From NCBI RefSeq assembly GCF_000972845.2, contig NC_040013.1, forward strand, positions 4,516,642 to 4,580,641: 64,000 bases of DNA. Reading direction: 5' to 3'. The notes below the pieces were generated by a model, which saw only the letters and a program-made list of their open reading frames with translations, made no database searches and was not told the origin of the DNA. The position numbers and the translations under genes were made by a program. Below, in pieces: positions 30,801 to 43,147 of this stretch. Each line of letters opens with the position of its first letter. Positions within the stretch are counted from its first letter, which is position 1. The DNA is from Larimichthys crocea. Taxonomy: Eukaryota > Chordata > Actinopteri > Sciaenidae.

Positions 30801-33800
30801 AAACGATAATTAATTTTTATCAGAATATTTCCGCATCTAAATCAGTCAATTGATGATTTAAATCAACCAAACCAGACTTGGTGACTGCTGGAACAGCGGA
30901 GAGACTAACCAAGATGATTTTAATGAGTTTTATTATTTTTGTGATGAATTAACGAGGCAGTTATTAACTTGAGTTCAGAGGCTGTGCCGTTTGTATTTTT
31001 CTCTTTTAAGTAAAACCGGTGTAAGGATATTTCCTTTCTTGACCATTGAAGTGTTGTATGTATGTTGTATGTAATGTATTGCACTAAATGTAGCCGAGTC
31101 ATCATGACTCAGTCTCTTTCAGCTCCGGGTGCCTTCGAGGCAGATTGATTAAATGAATGAGAGGTTTTATTTTATTTGACGACTGATGTGGACTTTTAAA
31201 AACTTTGTTCACAGAATGAATTACCTAATATTTGAACATAACAACGCCCTATTCAAACCCAAAACTTTGAATCTGGATTAAAACTAACTCCTAAAACTTT
31301 TTAGACACTCACTGTTATGTACATAAGAGCCTAAATTACAGAGTTAGAAGGACTTTGTGGATTTGGGTTTCTAGCGGCTTTAAATGGTTTTCTTATCTTT
31401 GGTTGGGCACTGATGTGTAAACCCATGATAACAGATAAATAATAGAGTATCCTTATATCCCATATGCCCTCAAAAGACTAAAAAATTAAACAACTTAAGC
31501 AGATCCTCACACCAAAGTTATGTTAAATTGAAACTTAAGTTGTATTTGGTGTGTTTAAAAGTTTGTTTGTGTGCTTAAATATAATGAAATTATACTATTG
31601 AAGTGTTTTTGGACACACCTGCCCATCAAGATTAACTCAAGTGCAACCTAAAGTTATTTAAATCTACTTAGATTACACTTACTGGAAATGTATTTTATTT
31701 TATATGGATAAATTTGGTTACCGAAGCTGCACGTATGTTAGGTCTTTTTATATCATTAGGCATTCAGACAGTTATCACTAAACAGTCCCAACATACAGTT
31801 TGAACCGTCAATATCTCCTTTGTACTCGGCGTAATTTACCCTTCAGATTATCTCTAGAGCACACTGATAAGTAGTTAACCAGGCTGAAAATACAATAATC
31901 ACACCAGACGCCTGTCTTCAACAGAACAATGTGCTCCGCAGTGCATATTTTCAGTCACGCAAACATAAAACATAAACGGTGCTACCAAGTTCTGTGTGCC
32001 CCCCAAAGTTCCCAAATTTGTATCAAACGGAAACGTAATTGATATTTTATTGTTAAGCCGGAGGAAGGAAACGCGTGGGAACAAGCTGAGGAAGATAGAC
32101 TCGGCCTATCTCCCGAACCAGCCCCAGATCGCTTTGCAAAATAAAAACATGCTTTGTGGGCGCCAGATAACTTGGCATGGTGGAGTTAAACAAAGCGCTG
32201 CCACAGTCTCCCACACCAGCTTTGGGAGAGACACACATCACTCAGTCAGCTGCCAAGTACACTTGCTGTCAGAACAATGTGACAGCGTTACAATGCATCA
32301 TGATAACTACACCAGGTGCCCACTTCTAAATGCATGTCTTCATTTCTTCAGACACGGATGCAGAGCCTGCAGCCGGACCCGAACGCACAGTACAAGGGTG
32401 TGTATGAGGCTCTGAAAAGGATCATCCGGACAGAGGGGATCTTCAGACCACTGAGGGGCCTCAACATCACCATGCTGGGAGCGGGACCCGCTCATGCGCT
32501 CTACTTCGCCTGCTATGAGCGAGCCAAGCGCTCGCTGAGCGACGTCATTCAGAACGGAGGCAACAGCCACATCGCCAATGGTACAAGTTCCCACGTCTCG
32601 ACACAAATCACTGGATTGTCACACTGGTTGCTTTCGAACAACATAGCCTGGAGGAGTGTAGCAATGGGATAAGTCATTTTAATGCCATATCCTGTTTACA
32701 ATGGCACAAATAAAAGTCGTATTCCAAACATAAAAAGTCCAAACATGCTCTGTGGGACATTTAACATGAAAACAGACAGAATAAACTGACTAAAATACAG
32801 CTGTTACCAATAAAAAATGTGCAACAAATGTATTTAATGTTAAATTCTTGTTGTTTATGATTGAACAGGCATTGCAGGCAGCGTGGCCACTGTTCTCCAC
32901 GATGCAGTCATGAACCCGGCTGAAGGTGAGAAATGTCTTTCTCATCTTTTAGATAACAAAAAATTCATGCTACTAACATCATTTCTAAGGTGTCCAATGC
33001 TTTTTATACTTTAGTCCTCGGTGCCATACAGTTCCATTGTTGTCATAAGTGAGCCCACATGTCCCTTTATTACAACATTCATGGGAACTGTAGTTGATAT
33101 TGAGTCTATCCCACATGTGTTGTCCTGCTGCACTAGAGCACCAAATATGGTTTAACCCACAGTTGGAAATAGTCCACAGCAAACGCACTGTTTACTCCTG
33201 CTTGAATCAATAATAATATCATAATAATAACTATAACTTTATTTATATAGCACCTTTTTAAAAGAACTGAGTTTACAAAGTGCTTAAAAGAGCAGAGAAG
33301 TAAAAATGTGAAACATAAGTAGTAAGTATGATATTATATAGAACATGCTAACATTTGTCTCCTCCCGTGCCTCAGTGATAAAACAGAGGATGCAAATGTA
33401 CAACTCGCCGTATCGAGGACTCTGGGACTGTGTTCAAACGGTGACCCGTACTGAGGGTATGGGCGCTTTCTACCGCAGCTACAGCACGCAGCTGACCATG
33501 AACATCCCTTTCCAGGCCGTTCACTTCATCACCTACGAGCTGATGCAGGAGCAGTTGAACCCGCACAGACATTACCACCCCGGCAGCCACATATTGTCGG
33601 GGGCGGCGGCGGGAGCCGTTTCTGCAGCAATAACCACTCCGCTCGACGTTTGCAAAACTCTGCTCAACACACAAGAGAACGTAGCACTCAGCTCCATGAA
33701 CATCAGCGGCCACCTATCAGGAATGGCTAATGCCTTCAGGACGGTGTACAGGCTCGGTGGTCTGCCGGCCTTCTTCAAAGGGGTCCAAGCTCGCGTCATA

Positions 33801-33905
33801 TACCAGATGCCCTCCACAGCCATTGCCTGGTCGGTGTACGAGTTCTTCAAATACTTCCTGACAAAGCAGCACCTGGAATCAGAGGCAGGATCTGGAGCGA
33901 TGTAA
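27850..33905 (+). CDS. slc25a37: Mitoferrin-1, mitochondrial iron importer (solute carrier 25 member 37)
   Basis: Mitoferrin-1 carries Fe(II) across the inner mitochondrial membrane for heme and Fe-S cluster synthesis, chiefly in erythroid cells. Exons: 27850-28029, 32352-32580, 32869-32925, 33376-33905, all GT-AG with matching phases; 331 aa, close to the human 338. It starts [14 protein letters not shown], with a second in-frame Met at codon 10. An acidic N-terminus is followed by three mitochondrial-carrier repeats with signature motifs PVDSVK (end of exon 1), PAEVIK (exon 3/4 junction) and PLDVCK. Family-specific stretches are [70 protein letters not shown] and [20 protein letters not shown]. 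Intron 1 (4.3 kb) holds a 240-bp triple repeat. It lies tail-to-tail with nkx3-1. No disruption seen. Confidence 0.96.
28033..28054. repeat. (AC)n microsatellite directly after the exon 1 donor of slc25a37
   Basis: A run of ac dinucleotides begins three bases after the donor GT at 28030. Confidence 0.9.
28748..29500 (+). repeat. Three tandem copies of a ~240-bp unit in slc25a37 intron 1
   Basis: Units begin with aaataaatatataactgt at 28748, 28988 and 29230 and end with aggagcgagcggtcaaaata. The first two are almost identical. The third has an inserted acattacatacatgcat segment and a few changes. The high identity means a recent expansion or a length polymorphism (VNTR). Confidence 0.92.
30000..32351. 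other. Rest of slc25a37 intron 1, no gene seen
   Basis: AT-rich intron sequence with only short chance frames. A frame at 31996-32415 runs into exon 2 in the wrong register and is not coding. Confidence 0.6.
33225..33300 (-). repeat. LINE/SINE tail fragment in slc25a37 intron 3
   Basis: The words ctttatttatatagcacctt, then tttacaaagtgcttaaaaga, are a common antisense retroposon tail in fish. Confidence 0.4.
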
Positions 33906-36275
33906 AGTATGTTTAGAACGAACCACGCCTAGACTGGATCTGAGCCCATCCCGAAGGCCGATTCAGACCAAGTCAGGCGTCGCGTGAGCTCTCTGCGTGC
34001 TGTTTGAGGAAATAACAGCAGTTATTGCGTCACCGGCAAGTTATTACGGTGGAGGAGCGACCAGGAACAGCACTCCTTATTGTTCACTTACGCATAGCTG
34101 TTTGTTTTTAAGTTAAGGAAGGTGATCTTGCGCAACTAAGATATGCAACAGAGGTCACTACCCGTAAATAGACGAGAGTTTGAATGTCTTCTTCCTCCTT
34201 CTTCAGTCCGCACACACATCAACTCTCCAAACTCTCTTTTCTACATGTGGCGAACTCGTAAATAAGTTGTGTGTCTCGAATGATGTTTATAGTTCTTAAT
34301 ATTGGAGCTTTTTATTTATTTTGTTAGCTTTTTTTCCGAGGTTGTATTTTATAGATACGGAAGAAACACAGTGCTGTCTGTTTGTTTTATTTCATTTTGT
34401 ATTTATAAAAAAGAAAAAAAAACCCAGTCAGAACACATTCCTTATTTTCACCCATGGCGAACGGAACAGTTTTCCAAGTGCCTCATGAATATCACATGCT
34501 GCTTCACGTTTAGTTTTCTCTTCGGCACTTCGTCTTTTGACAGAGAAAAACTTTTGTTCACCGTAACTAGCCACATTTGTCAAATCTAAACTTACTAAAC
34601 TGAACTTTGTTTAAGCTTTCTCACATATTATTCCGCACCAAAATGCTCAATGTTTTTGCCGTAAGTGCAAAATACTACGTTTTTTTTTTTTCCTTCCTCT
34701 TGAGGGACCCTCCTTCTCTCTCAGTAGGCTCGTAATGGTCCGGTCAGTTGCCTTGTTAAAGCGCAGCACTACAAATGCTCCCGAATCACGCACAATAATA
34801 GTCTGATTTAATAATTCACGCCTGTTACAGAAAGAAGGCAGCTTGTTTGTTTTGTTTTGTTTTATATGTATTCAAAAACAATGAATATATATTTCAAGGG
34901 TGACGATTTCTGAGAAACTTTTATAACATTATGCAGGTCCAAAGATGGAGCAGATGAGGCACATCTCAACGTTCACGTGCATTTAGTTCTGGTGAGCTTG
35001 TTTTTCGAGTGGCCTGTTTTGTTAATGTGTGTCATATTGACCTGAAGGTTGTAGATACATGTTGTCATATATATATACTAAGTGTTCAGAGTTTATCTGA
35101 AACATGCAAAATGTAACATAACTTTGATTCTGTTTGCCTTGGGCACTCTTTGTTACCATGAGACCAGTAAAAGCCTGATCAAAGCTGGTAAGCAGGCAAT
35201 GTTGTTTCTTTAATTTCCACTCATCCTGTTGTAGTTACACGTTTCCTGTGTGCTCGCGTCTTTCCAGCCTCTTGACTATTTTCCATTCAGTAGTCGAGAC
35301 ATTCCTCCCAGATATTGATGTAATCCAGCAAAGCAACCAGATTTATTTGTTTTTAATTATGGAGTTTCTTTTTTTTTTTTTTTTCTGAAAGTTCAGCGAG
35401 TTTGTCGGACTGAATCATTATGCTTGTAGTAATTGTTAATAATATACCAAAGACATTCTATGCATCTTCCTTTTTAACCTGTAGTTATATGCTGCTTCTT
35501 TTTTTGTTTTTTGTTTTGTTGCACTTGTTAAAATGCCGAATCACTTGAATTCTTTAGCGTATCTCATTTAGCTCTCGTTTCCTGTTTGTGTTTGGAGTTC
35601 GATGGTGTCAGAAAAAGTCTCAGCTCTGCCTCAGCGTTTTCATTTGCTCCTCCTAAAAGTTTCATTGACTACTAAAGCACTTGAACAAAAGAAGTTAAAA
35701 GTGGAAATTGTATGTTAATTATATATATATTTTGGAAATGCATTTCTCATGAATGGATAAGGTGTTTTGAATATATGTGTCCTAATTAGCATAGATTCAT
35801 ATAGCTGTGTAAATCTAATCATGGCTAGGTCAGTCGATTGCCCATGTTGCCTTTGTTACGTCATCAGTTCAGCTGATTTCAGGTTAATCAAATGATTAAC
35901 AAAAGTAAAATGAATCATAGTTTTTGATGTATAGCATCACTGTCTACCCTCCGTCATTACTCCTTTTGATATATCATTCATAATTGTGAATTATAATTCC
36001 CAAATCTGGGTCCAAGTGCTTTTAACATGTCAAATTAATGTTTCTAATATAATCTTAAAGGAGATAAAAATGGGTCATATCTACGATGTGAATATTTTGA
36101 TGTTATTTACGCACAAATGATTTAAAAAAGGAGTTTTTGTTTTGTTTTTTTCGCTGAGTGCCATCTCCACAACAGGAATGCTTGAAAGTTTGAACATGCA
36201 AATATGAAATGATTGTGATAATGCTGCTACAGTATGTAACACTGGAGCTGAAATAAACATGCAAGTGAGGAATGT
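33906..36275 (+). other. slc25a37: slc25a37 3' untranslated region (probable)
   Basis: About 2.3 kb of unique AT-rich sequence follows the stop, with a polyadenylation signal AATAAA at 36252-36257 (gctgaaataaacatgc). No other gene is visible. Earlier cleavage sites are possible. Confidence 0.45.
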
Positions 36276-36894
36276 TGTTTCTGAACTAAATCAGTTTTTA
36301 TGGGAATACATTAAGACACAGCCAAGAGTTTTTACAAGTTTATGGGACGAGGTAACACTGTATATTACTGTTGTTATGATAAATCAGTTGATTACAAAGA
36401 AATGACAGTTGGCCGCCAATTTTAAAAAGGAAAATTAACGTGAATAATTTCTAATTTTACAGTAATAAATCATAAAAGATTAATTTTCCACAGAATATTC
36501 CGTTAACACTTTTCATAGGGATTATTTCTTTGGTAGAAAGTAGTTTAGATGGAAACCATTCACACCAAAATCTGGATTATCCAGAGTTACAGTACTTGTA
36601 CACATACAGAAGTTAATGAATTTTCCTCAGTGCTGCCAGCACCACAGGGCAAAATAAATTCACTTCAGGTGTACTGAGGTCATGGCAGACATCACCAAAC
36701 TATCTGCATAGCTAAATCAGCTGTAGTGAAAAATATGTGTATTTGAAGTTTGTGTGAATCACTCCCTTTAAGACGAGACTCTACAGGTAAAGTGTGAAGA
36801 AAATATACTTGTAGGTGTTTAATTTACTACATTTTGTCGATTTGTGTCTGTAGATTTATCCAAAAAGAAGCCGTCGTTTTCATATTTAATCATG

Positions 36895-37335
36895 CAAAAA
36901 ATATTCTTATCATAAGTAATCAACTGGGGAGGTTTAATGAGGATATCTATTAGTTATAATGAATATCTTAAAAGGCCAACTTCTCATACTCTGGGCCAGG
37001 AATCTCCGCTTCAGGCGCACTTACACATACAGCAAGCCTCCAAGTTTTATTCATATCTATATTCTGAAGGTGTTGACAGAGGGCTGTTCATATCATTATT
37101 ATTTATAGCCAGATGAAACTTTTTTTTTCAATGGCTGTTAGAATTTTGAAGCTGGCTTTATCTAATTTTCAGATTTCTGTTCTGGAAATTATACAAATTG
37201 ATGCATTTTTAAGGTAGCTAAATATTTGCATATTTAAACATAACATTTCAGAAAACTGCCTGGGAAACTGGGAGGTTTGATGCTGATGTCTGTTAGTTTC
37301 ACCTTTAAAATATGCATCCTGCAGCAGCTATACTT
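36895..37335 (+). repeat. Two diverged copies of the dispersed repeat found in entpd4 intron 9
   Basis: The words aatcaactggggaggtttaa, gaggatatctattagtt and ctcatactctgggccaggaa at 36918-37010 correspond to the entpd4 intron copy. A weaker copy (ctgggaggtttgatgctgatg, tctgttagtt) follows at about 37260. Confidence 0.5.
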
Positions 37336-37339
37336 TTCC

Positions 37340-39796
37340 AGTAGAGGGCAGTATAGTTTAATTTACAGGCTATCGTCACAGACACACATTAATCCAGTCC
37401 TCTATGCTGACATGTTAACATGAGCTGTCACTGTGTTTAGATACAGCACCCAACCCTCAGGTACATGCTGATGCCATAATGCATCTCATGGAAAGAAGTG
37501 TTTCCAGCCTTTGTGCAGTGTTTGAAGAAGCACCTATAAGTTCATTTTCTGCAGCACTTCTTCACCTACATCTGCTGATATGAGGAAGATCTCTAAATTA
37601 TTAAATTGTTGTTGGAATTACTTCGCGTTTGTAGAGAACCAGCTTACAGTGTGACACCACTGCACTTTGAAATGTTATCAAAGATCTCAGTCGGCTCCGA
37701 GTGCAAATGCCATTCTTATTACTCTGCACAAAAACGCTTTTATGTTGAAAACGTTTCAACTTCAAATGCACTTCCTCGGGTGTGAGCTTATGAGGTTATC
37801 TGCAAATTAGGTAACCGATAACATAAATGTGAGGACAAAAAGTCAAAGATGCATGCATGCCTTCATCGAGCTCATATTGTTCACAATCATCCATGTAGCA
37901 ATTATAAAGTTTTGTTCCTGAGTTTTATTTATTCTACTGTTTATATAAAGATAAATACTGCCTTTCAAATGTGTGTCCTGCACACAATACAGTATGTAAT
38001 GAGAGAAAACAGATTTTATTTTGAGATGCAGACAGTGCAGAGCTTTATTCCAAACCAACGTGCCTCAGGACACGTACACTTGTGCCGTAACGCCGTTGTC
38101 CCTGGTGTGTTTAGCTTTCGCCCTTGTCCATGAGCAGGTTGTTTATCTGAAGCGTACAATGAAGGCCCTCCTCAGCCCATGTCCTCTGTCCTTGTCATAA
38201 TCGTTTTAATCTGCAGTAAACTGCCCCACTACTTTATATCTTTATCCCAAAGATAACAACACTGGAAAATCACTCTTCTCTCTCTGTCTGCTTGTTTCCT
38301 TCCCCTACTCTCTGTCTCTTCGCAGCCACACAATCAATGTTAACCATCAGGTAAGTTGGATGCATCAGTGTATCTGCTGATGGGAGAAGAAAGGCAGCTG
38401 CTCTACTGGTACCGACACATGAGGGATCCAGTTACACTGTCTGAGGAAGTTTATGAGTGTTCCCATGTGAAAAGAGCAGGGCTGTTTTAAACCTCCTTAT
38501 CAACTCCAACAAGTTTGTCAGACAGTCACGGCATATTGGAGCACTGACAAAGGCTGTCTTTGTGGTTGGGGTTTGGTTTTCCCCTCATCTGTTATGAAGA
38601 TCAGCTTGTTTTTCCAAGCATCATTGGCCACCTTGAAGAGCACGACGACGGCTCCACGACCACACTGTTCACTGCATGTCACAGATCCCAAAGACAAAGA
38701 AGATAAACTTAAACGTTTCATGGCATTTAAACCTGCGTCATTTCCATATCCCAGAAAATCTGTGATCAAAGTATATAAAGGAGGCGATAAAGTAATGTTA
38801 TGAACTCTTCCTCACTGCTTTTCATCATTTGCTTGCCAAATCCAGCTAATCCAGGTGGCGCACAGACAGATTTAAAGTCACTCCCAAAGCCCGAAGAATG
38901 AAAGAAAAGGAAACAGAGACAAGAAGAGGATGTTGTTTTTAAGTCTTCTCTGTTTGTGAATCATTGTACCGTGTCTTTAGAGGCAGGTATTACAATGACA
39001 AGTGCAGAAAACAGTACTTCTTCTAACCTTCAGATTCACCCTTCAACAAGCTCCTTTATCTGATGAGCGTGTTCGCATATGGCCCGAGACTCTGAGAGAC
39101 GCTGAAAGATACTGTCAGATTTTCAGTGCCGTCAAAACAGATGCTATCTGACCTCTTCATGTCTAATTACCTGTTTACTCCAAGAGCTGAGAATGAATGG
39201 TGCTGTTGATAAGAACTCACTTTAGTTTTAGGAAATCATTAAGCTTTAAGATTTGATCACATTTTTTGTAGCTTTGACATTCTCTCTCTATATATAGAGA
39301 GAGAAACTTACCACATTGTGTTTGACTTTTTACGTGTTTTATAAGTTTATATTTCAAAGAATTTGCAAAGTAAACTGATGCTTGTTTGAATAGGATGGTG
39401 TCAACCTCCAGATATGACCGCCGAGTCGATGAAAGCGCTCCATAGAAATATTTCAAAAGTCAGAAGAATGATCAGTGCTTCGAAACTGAAGACTGTGAAG
39501 TCAAACAGTGTATTTCTCTGTAAGAAATAAGAGAAGTAAGATTATGATAATCTTGTGATACCTCTTGCCAAGGTACAAGTCAAACAGGTTACTGACGTGA
39601 GAGCTCTCAAGTCTCCGTCTATCAGCTCCATCAGTTCTCTGCTCACAATCTGGTTGTTACTACAAACTTAGCCTCCTTAAATATGTGAAGCTCTAAATCC
39701 TGCATGACATCTTATCAGCACTGTTAGGCAGTGTTACTTCTTAAGCCACATTGTTGGTATTTAGCTTTTATATGAATAGGTGGAAGTGGATTCATA
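37340..39796. other. Spacer between slc25a37 and nkx3-1, no gene seen
   Basis: No recognisable protein-coding exon. One exon-like 25-base segment with strong splice signals lies at 38326-38350 (see findings). A frame at 38573-38803 has no recognised similarity. Confidence 0.5.
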
Positions 39797-40197
39797 CAAT
39801 ACAATACCAATGCAATGCGATACGATGCAAAAACGATACATTACGATGTGATACGTTACGATGCGATACGATACGATGTGATACGATACGATGTGATACG
39901 ATACGATACGATGCGATACGATACTATGCGATACGATACGATACGGTGCGATGCGATACGAAACAATACGATACGATTCTGAATGAAATTATACAATACG
40001 ATACGGTACGATACAATACGGTACGATACGATACGATACGTTACGATGCGATACTATACGGTGCAGTACGATATGATACAATACAGTACGATACGATATG
40101 ATACGATATGATGTGATTCTGATTGAAATGATACGAAACAATACTGAATGAAGCGATATGAAACCACAATATGATAATATGATACAATATGATACTA
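39797..40197 (+). repeat. (GATAC)n pentanucleotide satellite
   Basis: About 400 bp of gatac/gatgc/gatgt pentamers (atacgatacgatgcgatacg), with variants gataca and gatatg increasing to the right. One frame stays open by repeat composition only. Confidence 0.9.
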
Positions 40198-42177
40198 TTA
40201 TTTAACAGGATAACTCTCATTTTTCATTTGAATAAGTGAGAACACCCGACAAGTTCTGCTCAAAGTTTCTGCCTCTTAAAAGAAATTCTTCTTTGCCACC
40301 ATCGCTCAGTGCTTGCTCATTGTAGGACTTGTTGGATCTCTGTAAATAATATTAGGAAGATTTGAAACCTGTGCTATGCATCTATTTGGCAAACATCCTA
40401 AAGTTTATAAACTAACCTGTAGCAGCAGCATGCAGATGAATGTAAAGACCTTTAAATAATTCTGTTATTATTTTCAGAAAATTGGGTTTTATATGGTGAA
40501 GAATATTACTCATGTCAGCAGATACACTCAGGTTCAGCCTCGTGATGACGGAGGCAGTGACCATACCTGTGGAGGGCAACATACTTACTGTGCAGGAGGA
40601 CATGTGATAACAGAAGGAGTCGACTTCTATATTCGAGGCATGGATAATATCAGTACACTCAAAGATAACAAAGTACATTCCATATGTACCTGTATGATAC
40701 CCTGGACACATCCTATCTCATACGGCTACACCCCGGCAACTGGTTGATAGAAGCTAAATGTAACTGTCATGGGACCAGATTATACAGATAGCTCCATAGC
40801 TACAATGGGTGCAGTAAAACCCAGTGATACTTTAAGATGTTGTAGTTTAACAAGTATAAAGCTTGCATTAGAAATCCCCTCATGAGTTTTACATTAGAAA
40901 GCTGCAAGTTGCAGAGCATTCAAAACTATGTGCCACAAAATGATTTATTGCATGGTATTATATATGGTAATATATTTTTAATATCCAAAGACACTTTCTC
41001 ACATCTTATATACAAAGTTTTCTATTTAATAAAGTGTAAATCTGTAAATATAAATCTTTGTTTTGAGTATACAGCCATAATATTTAAGATTATATGTAAA
41101 AAAAAAAAATCAACAAAATGTAGTTCTACGTGGGATTTTCTTAGTTTGACAATAATTCATAAAAGTTGACTAATTTTGATGAATAAGCTACACTGAGCTT
41201 TGTATTATAATGTTATATCTATTACCTTAACTCGCCTCCTGCATGTCCCATAGTGGTAATTATGTCAACAAACAGGTTCTGTTCTTCTGTAGTAATAATC
41301 ACGTACAGGAGCCACATGACGGCTTCATGACTGTAAAACCGACATCTCATGATTGAACTTATTTATTTTATATGATTGTATCCATTGTGTCAGTCATCCA
41401 GTTTTCCCATTTATCTTTATGAACTCCCCTGTTTGTATTTCTTTTGTCACACTGAGTCATTTTATACCGAATTCCCAACCAAAATGTCTCAGATAAGAAA
41501 TTACAGTCTTCATAGTTTCATAGCTTTTCACATGATGTCACTTCAAGGCTTAAGAGCAGTTTATCTCCATGTTTTCATCAGGTCAGGGGCTCTTTAAAGT
41601 AATCAGATCTCATTCTTTGGCCCTCATTTACAATATCATCTTCATCTCTGTCTGACTTTGTTGTTTTACTGTATTATCAGAGTTTAACTCCGCAGAGAGA
41701 ACAGAGATCTGCACTGTAATCTGCACACTTTCAGTAATAGAGTAGTATAAAGTAGTTTATAGCCAACCACCCACTTCACAGTTACCTAGTAGTATTATTC
41801 CCACTGTTTTTATATATTAAGGTTTGCTGAATATTTGCCTAAAGTATGAGTTGATATGTGACAAATGGGTTAATTACTAATGTACTGTAGGCCCCAAAAC
41901 TTCATCTTATACTTTAAAGAAAAGCAGATTATTAATATGAATTAAATAATGAATCAATTAATGATGCTACAACTGGCTTCAGTGTTAAAATGTTTCATTG
42001 TGCATCTTTTAAAGCATGAAAAATGACAGTATGTGTTTAAGAACAAAATCATTTTAGATGACACGCGGTTAAAAGTACACACTGGTTCAAAATCAAATAA
42101 CAAAGAATCAGTTTTGACAGTGAACTTAGAGCCTAAATATCAGGAATACTAAACATGTTTATGCTTCACACATCATT
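40198..42177. other. Noncoding stretch downstream of nkx3-1 (includes its 3' UTR)
   Basis: AT-rich, with no recognisable exon. The nkx3-1 3' UTR must lie at its right end, reading leftwards, but I cannot choose a polyadenylation site. Confidence 0.5.
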
Positions 42178-43069
42178 TCACCATAACGTCGTCCCCCAGG
42201 GGCCACTGTAGTCCCATAGGTAGGGTCTGTACTGGTAAGCTTTGTAGAAAGAGGTGATTAGTGACGATCGGACCAAATCGTCTCTCAGACCCAGTCCCTC
42301 TGCTTTGTACACGTCCTTACAGAACTCTGACGTCTGCTGTTTTCGTTTCGTCTTGTACCTCCGGTTCTGAAACCAGATTTTCACTTGAGTCTCTGTGAGT
42401 CTTAAGGTGCTGGCCAGGTGAGCCCTCTCTGGGGCGGACAGATATTTCTGGTGGTTAAACTTCTTCTCCAGTTCGAGCACTTGTAGGTGTGTGAATGCAG
42501 CTCTGGAGCGCTTCTGTTTCCCCATGGAGGAATAACTGCTGGACTCTGAGGTGCTGGGACAGGATGTGTCCAGAGACTCTGTAAAATACAATATGATTAA
42601 GAGGGCAAGATACTTTTTAACAGTTAGTTTGGTGTAATCTGCATATCAAGCTGTGAAATAATGGTTCAAAAAGAGGTTCATAAACATTATAAAGCGACTA
42701 AACACCACTATACTCTCAGGAAAACTCTTAAAACTACATTTTAAGATCAATAATTTATCTCACAACATTTACTCCATCTCCTAAAAGGTTATTCTGAATA
42801 CAAAACTCTTATCAAAGTTATATATCCATCACATTCCTGCTATTGACAGCCTGGAGGAGCTCACCTGTCTGCACTCCAAACACCGTCTCCTGAGGGCAAA
42901 GTTGCTCCGTCCACATTTCAGATTCTTCTTCCCACTGTGAACATCTCTCCACCTTCTGTGAACGGCATTTGCCATTAAATCCTGTGCTGTCCTTAATGGA
43001 GAGGATGTCCTCTATGAGGAAGGAGGTCAGAGGTTTGACCGCGTCAGACATTTCCATCCAGTAATCCAC
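42178..43069 (-). CDS. nkx3-1: NK3 homeodomain transcription factor Nkx3-1 (bagpipe class)
   Basis: A DNA-binding repressor/activator of sclerotome, visceral mesoderm and (in mammals) prostate development. Two exons on the minus strand: 43069-42865 and 42578-42178, with donor G|gtgagc and acceptor ttttacag, phase 1, 201 aa. An N-terminal TN/eh1-type Groucho-binding motif (TSFLIEDIL) is at residues 15-23. The homeodomain is at residues 90-149: [20 protein letters not shown] at its start, helix 3 [17 protein letters not shown] with Tyr54, the NK-class hallmark. A short C-terminal tail ends [11 protein letters not shown]. Alternative starts at Met5 or Met7 are possible. A TATA box lies about 75 bases upstream. 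The neighbour nkx2.7 runs in the same direction about 5 kb away, the old NK-cluster arrangement. Confidence 0.95.
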
Positions 43070-43140
43070 AAATCAGGATACCTCTCAGCGCCAGAGGGTG
43101 TTTGAAGCGGTGTGTCTCCTCACACACTTGCACGGTGTGA

Positions 43141-43147
43141 ATTTATA
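43141..43147 (-). promoter_or_regulatory. nkx3-1: nkx3-1 TATA box
   Basis: The minus strand reads TATAAAT here, about 72 bases upstream of the start codon, giving a predicted start near 43110 and a short leader. Just upstream on that strand is a cccacccc word (GLI/KLF-like); just downstream is gcaagtgt (an NK-type AAGTG core). Confidence 0.55.

Noticed and set aside
31996..32415. A 139-codon frame overlapping slc25a37 exon 2
   Set aside because: It reads exon 2 in the wrong register; the exon is clearly mitoferrin in another frame.
39751..40101. A 116-codon frame of repeated RCDTIRYD units
   Set aside because: The open frame is only a consequence of the stop-free GATAC pentamer repeat.
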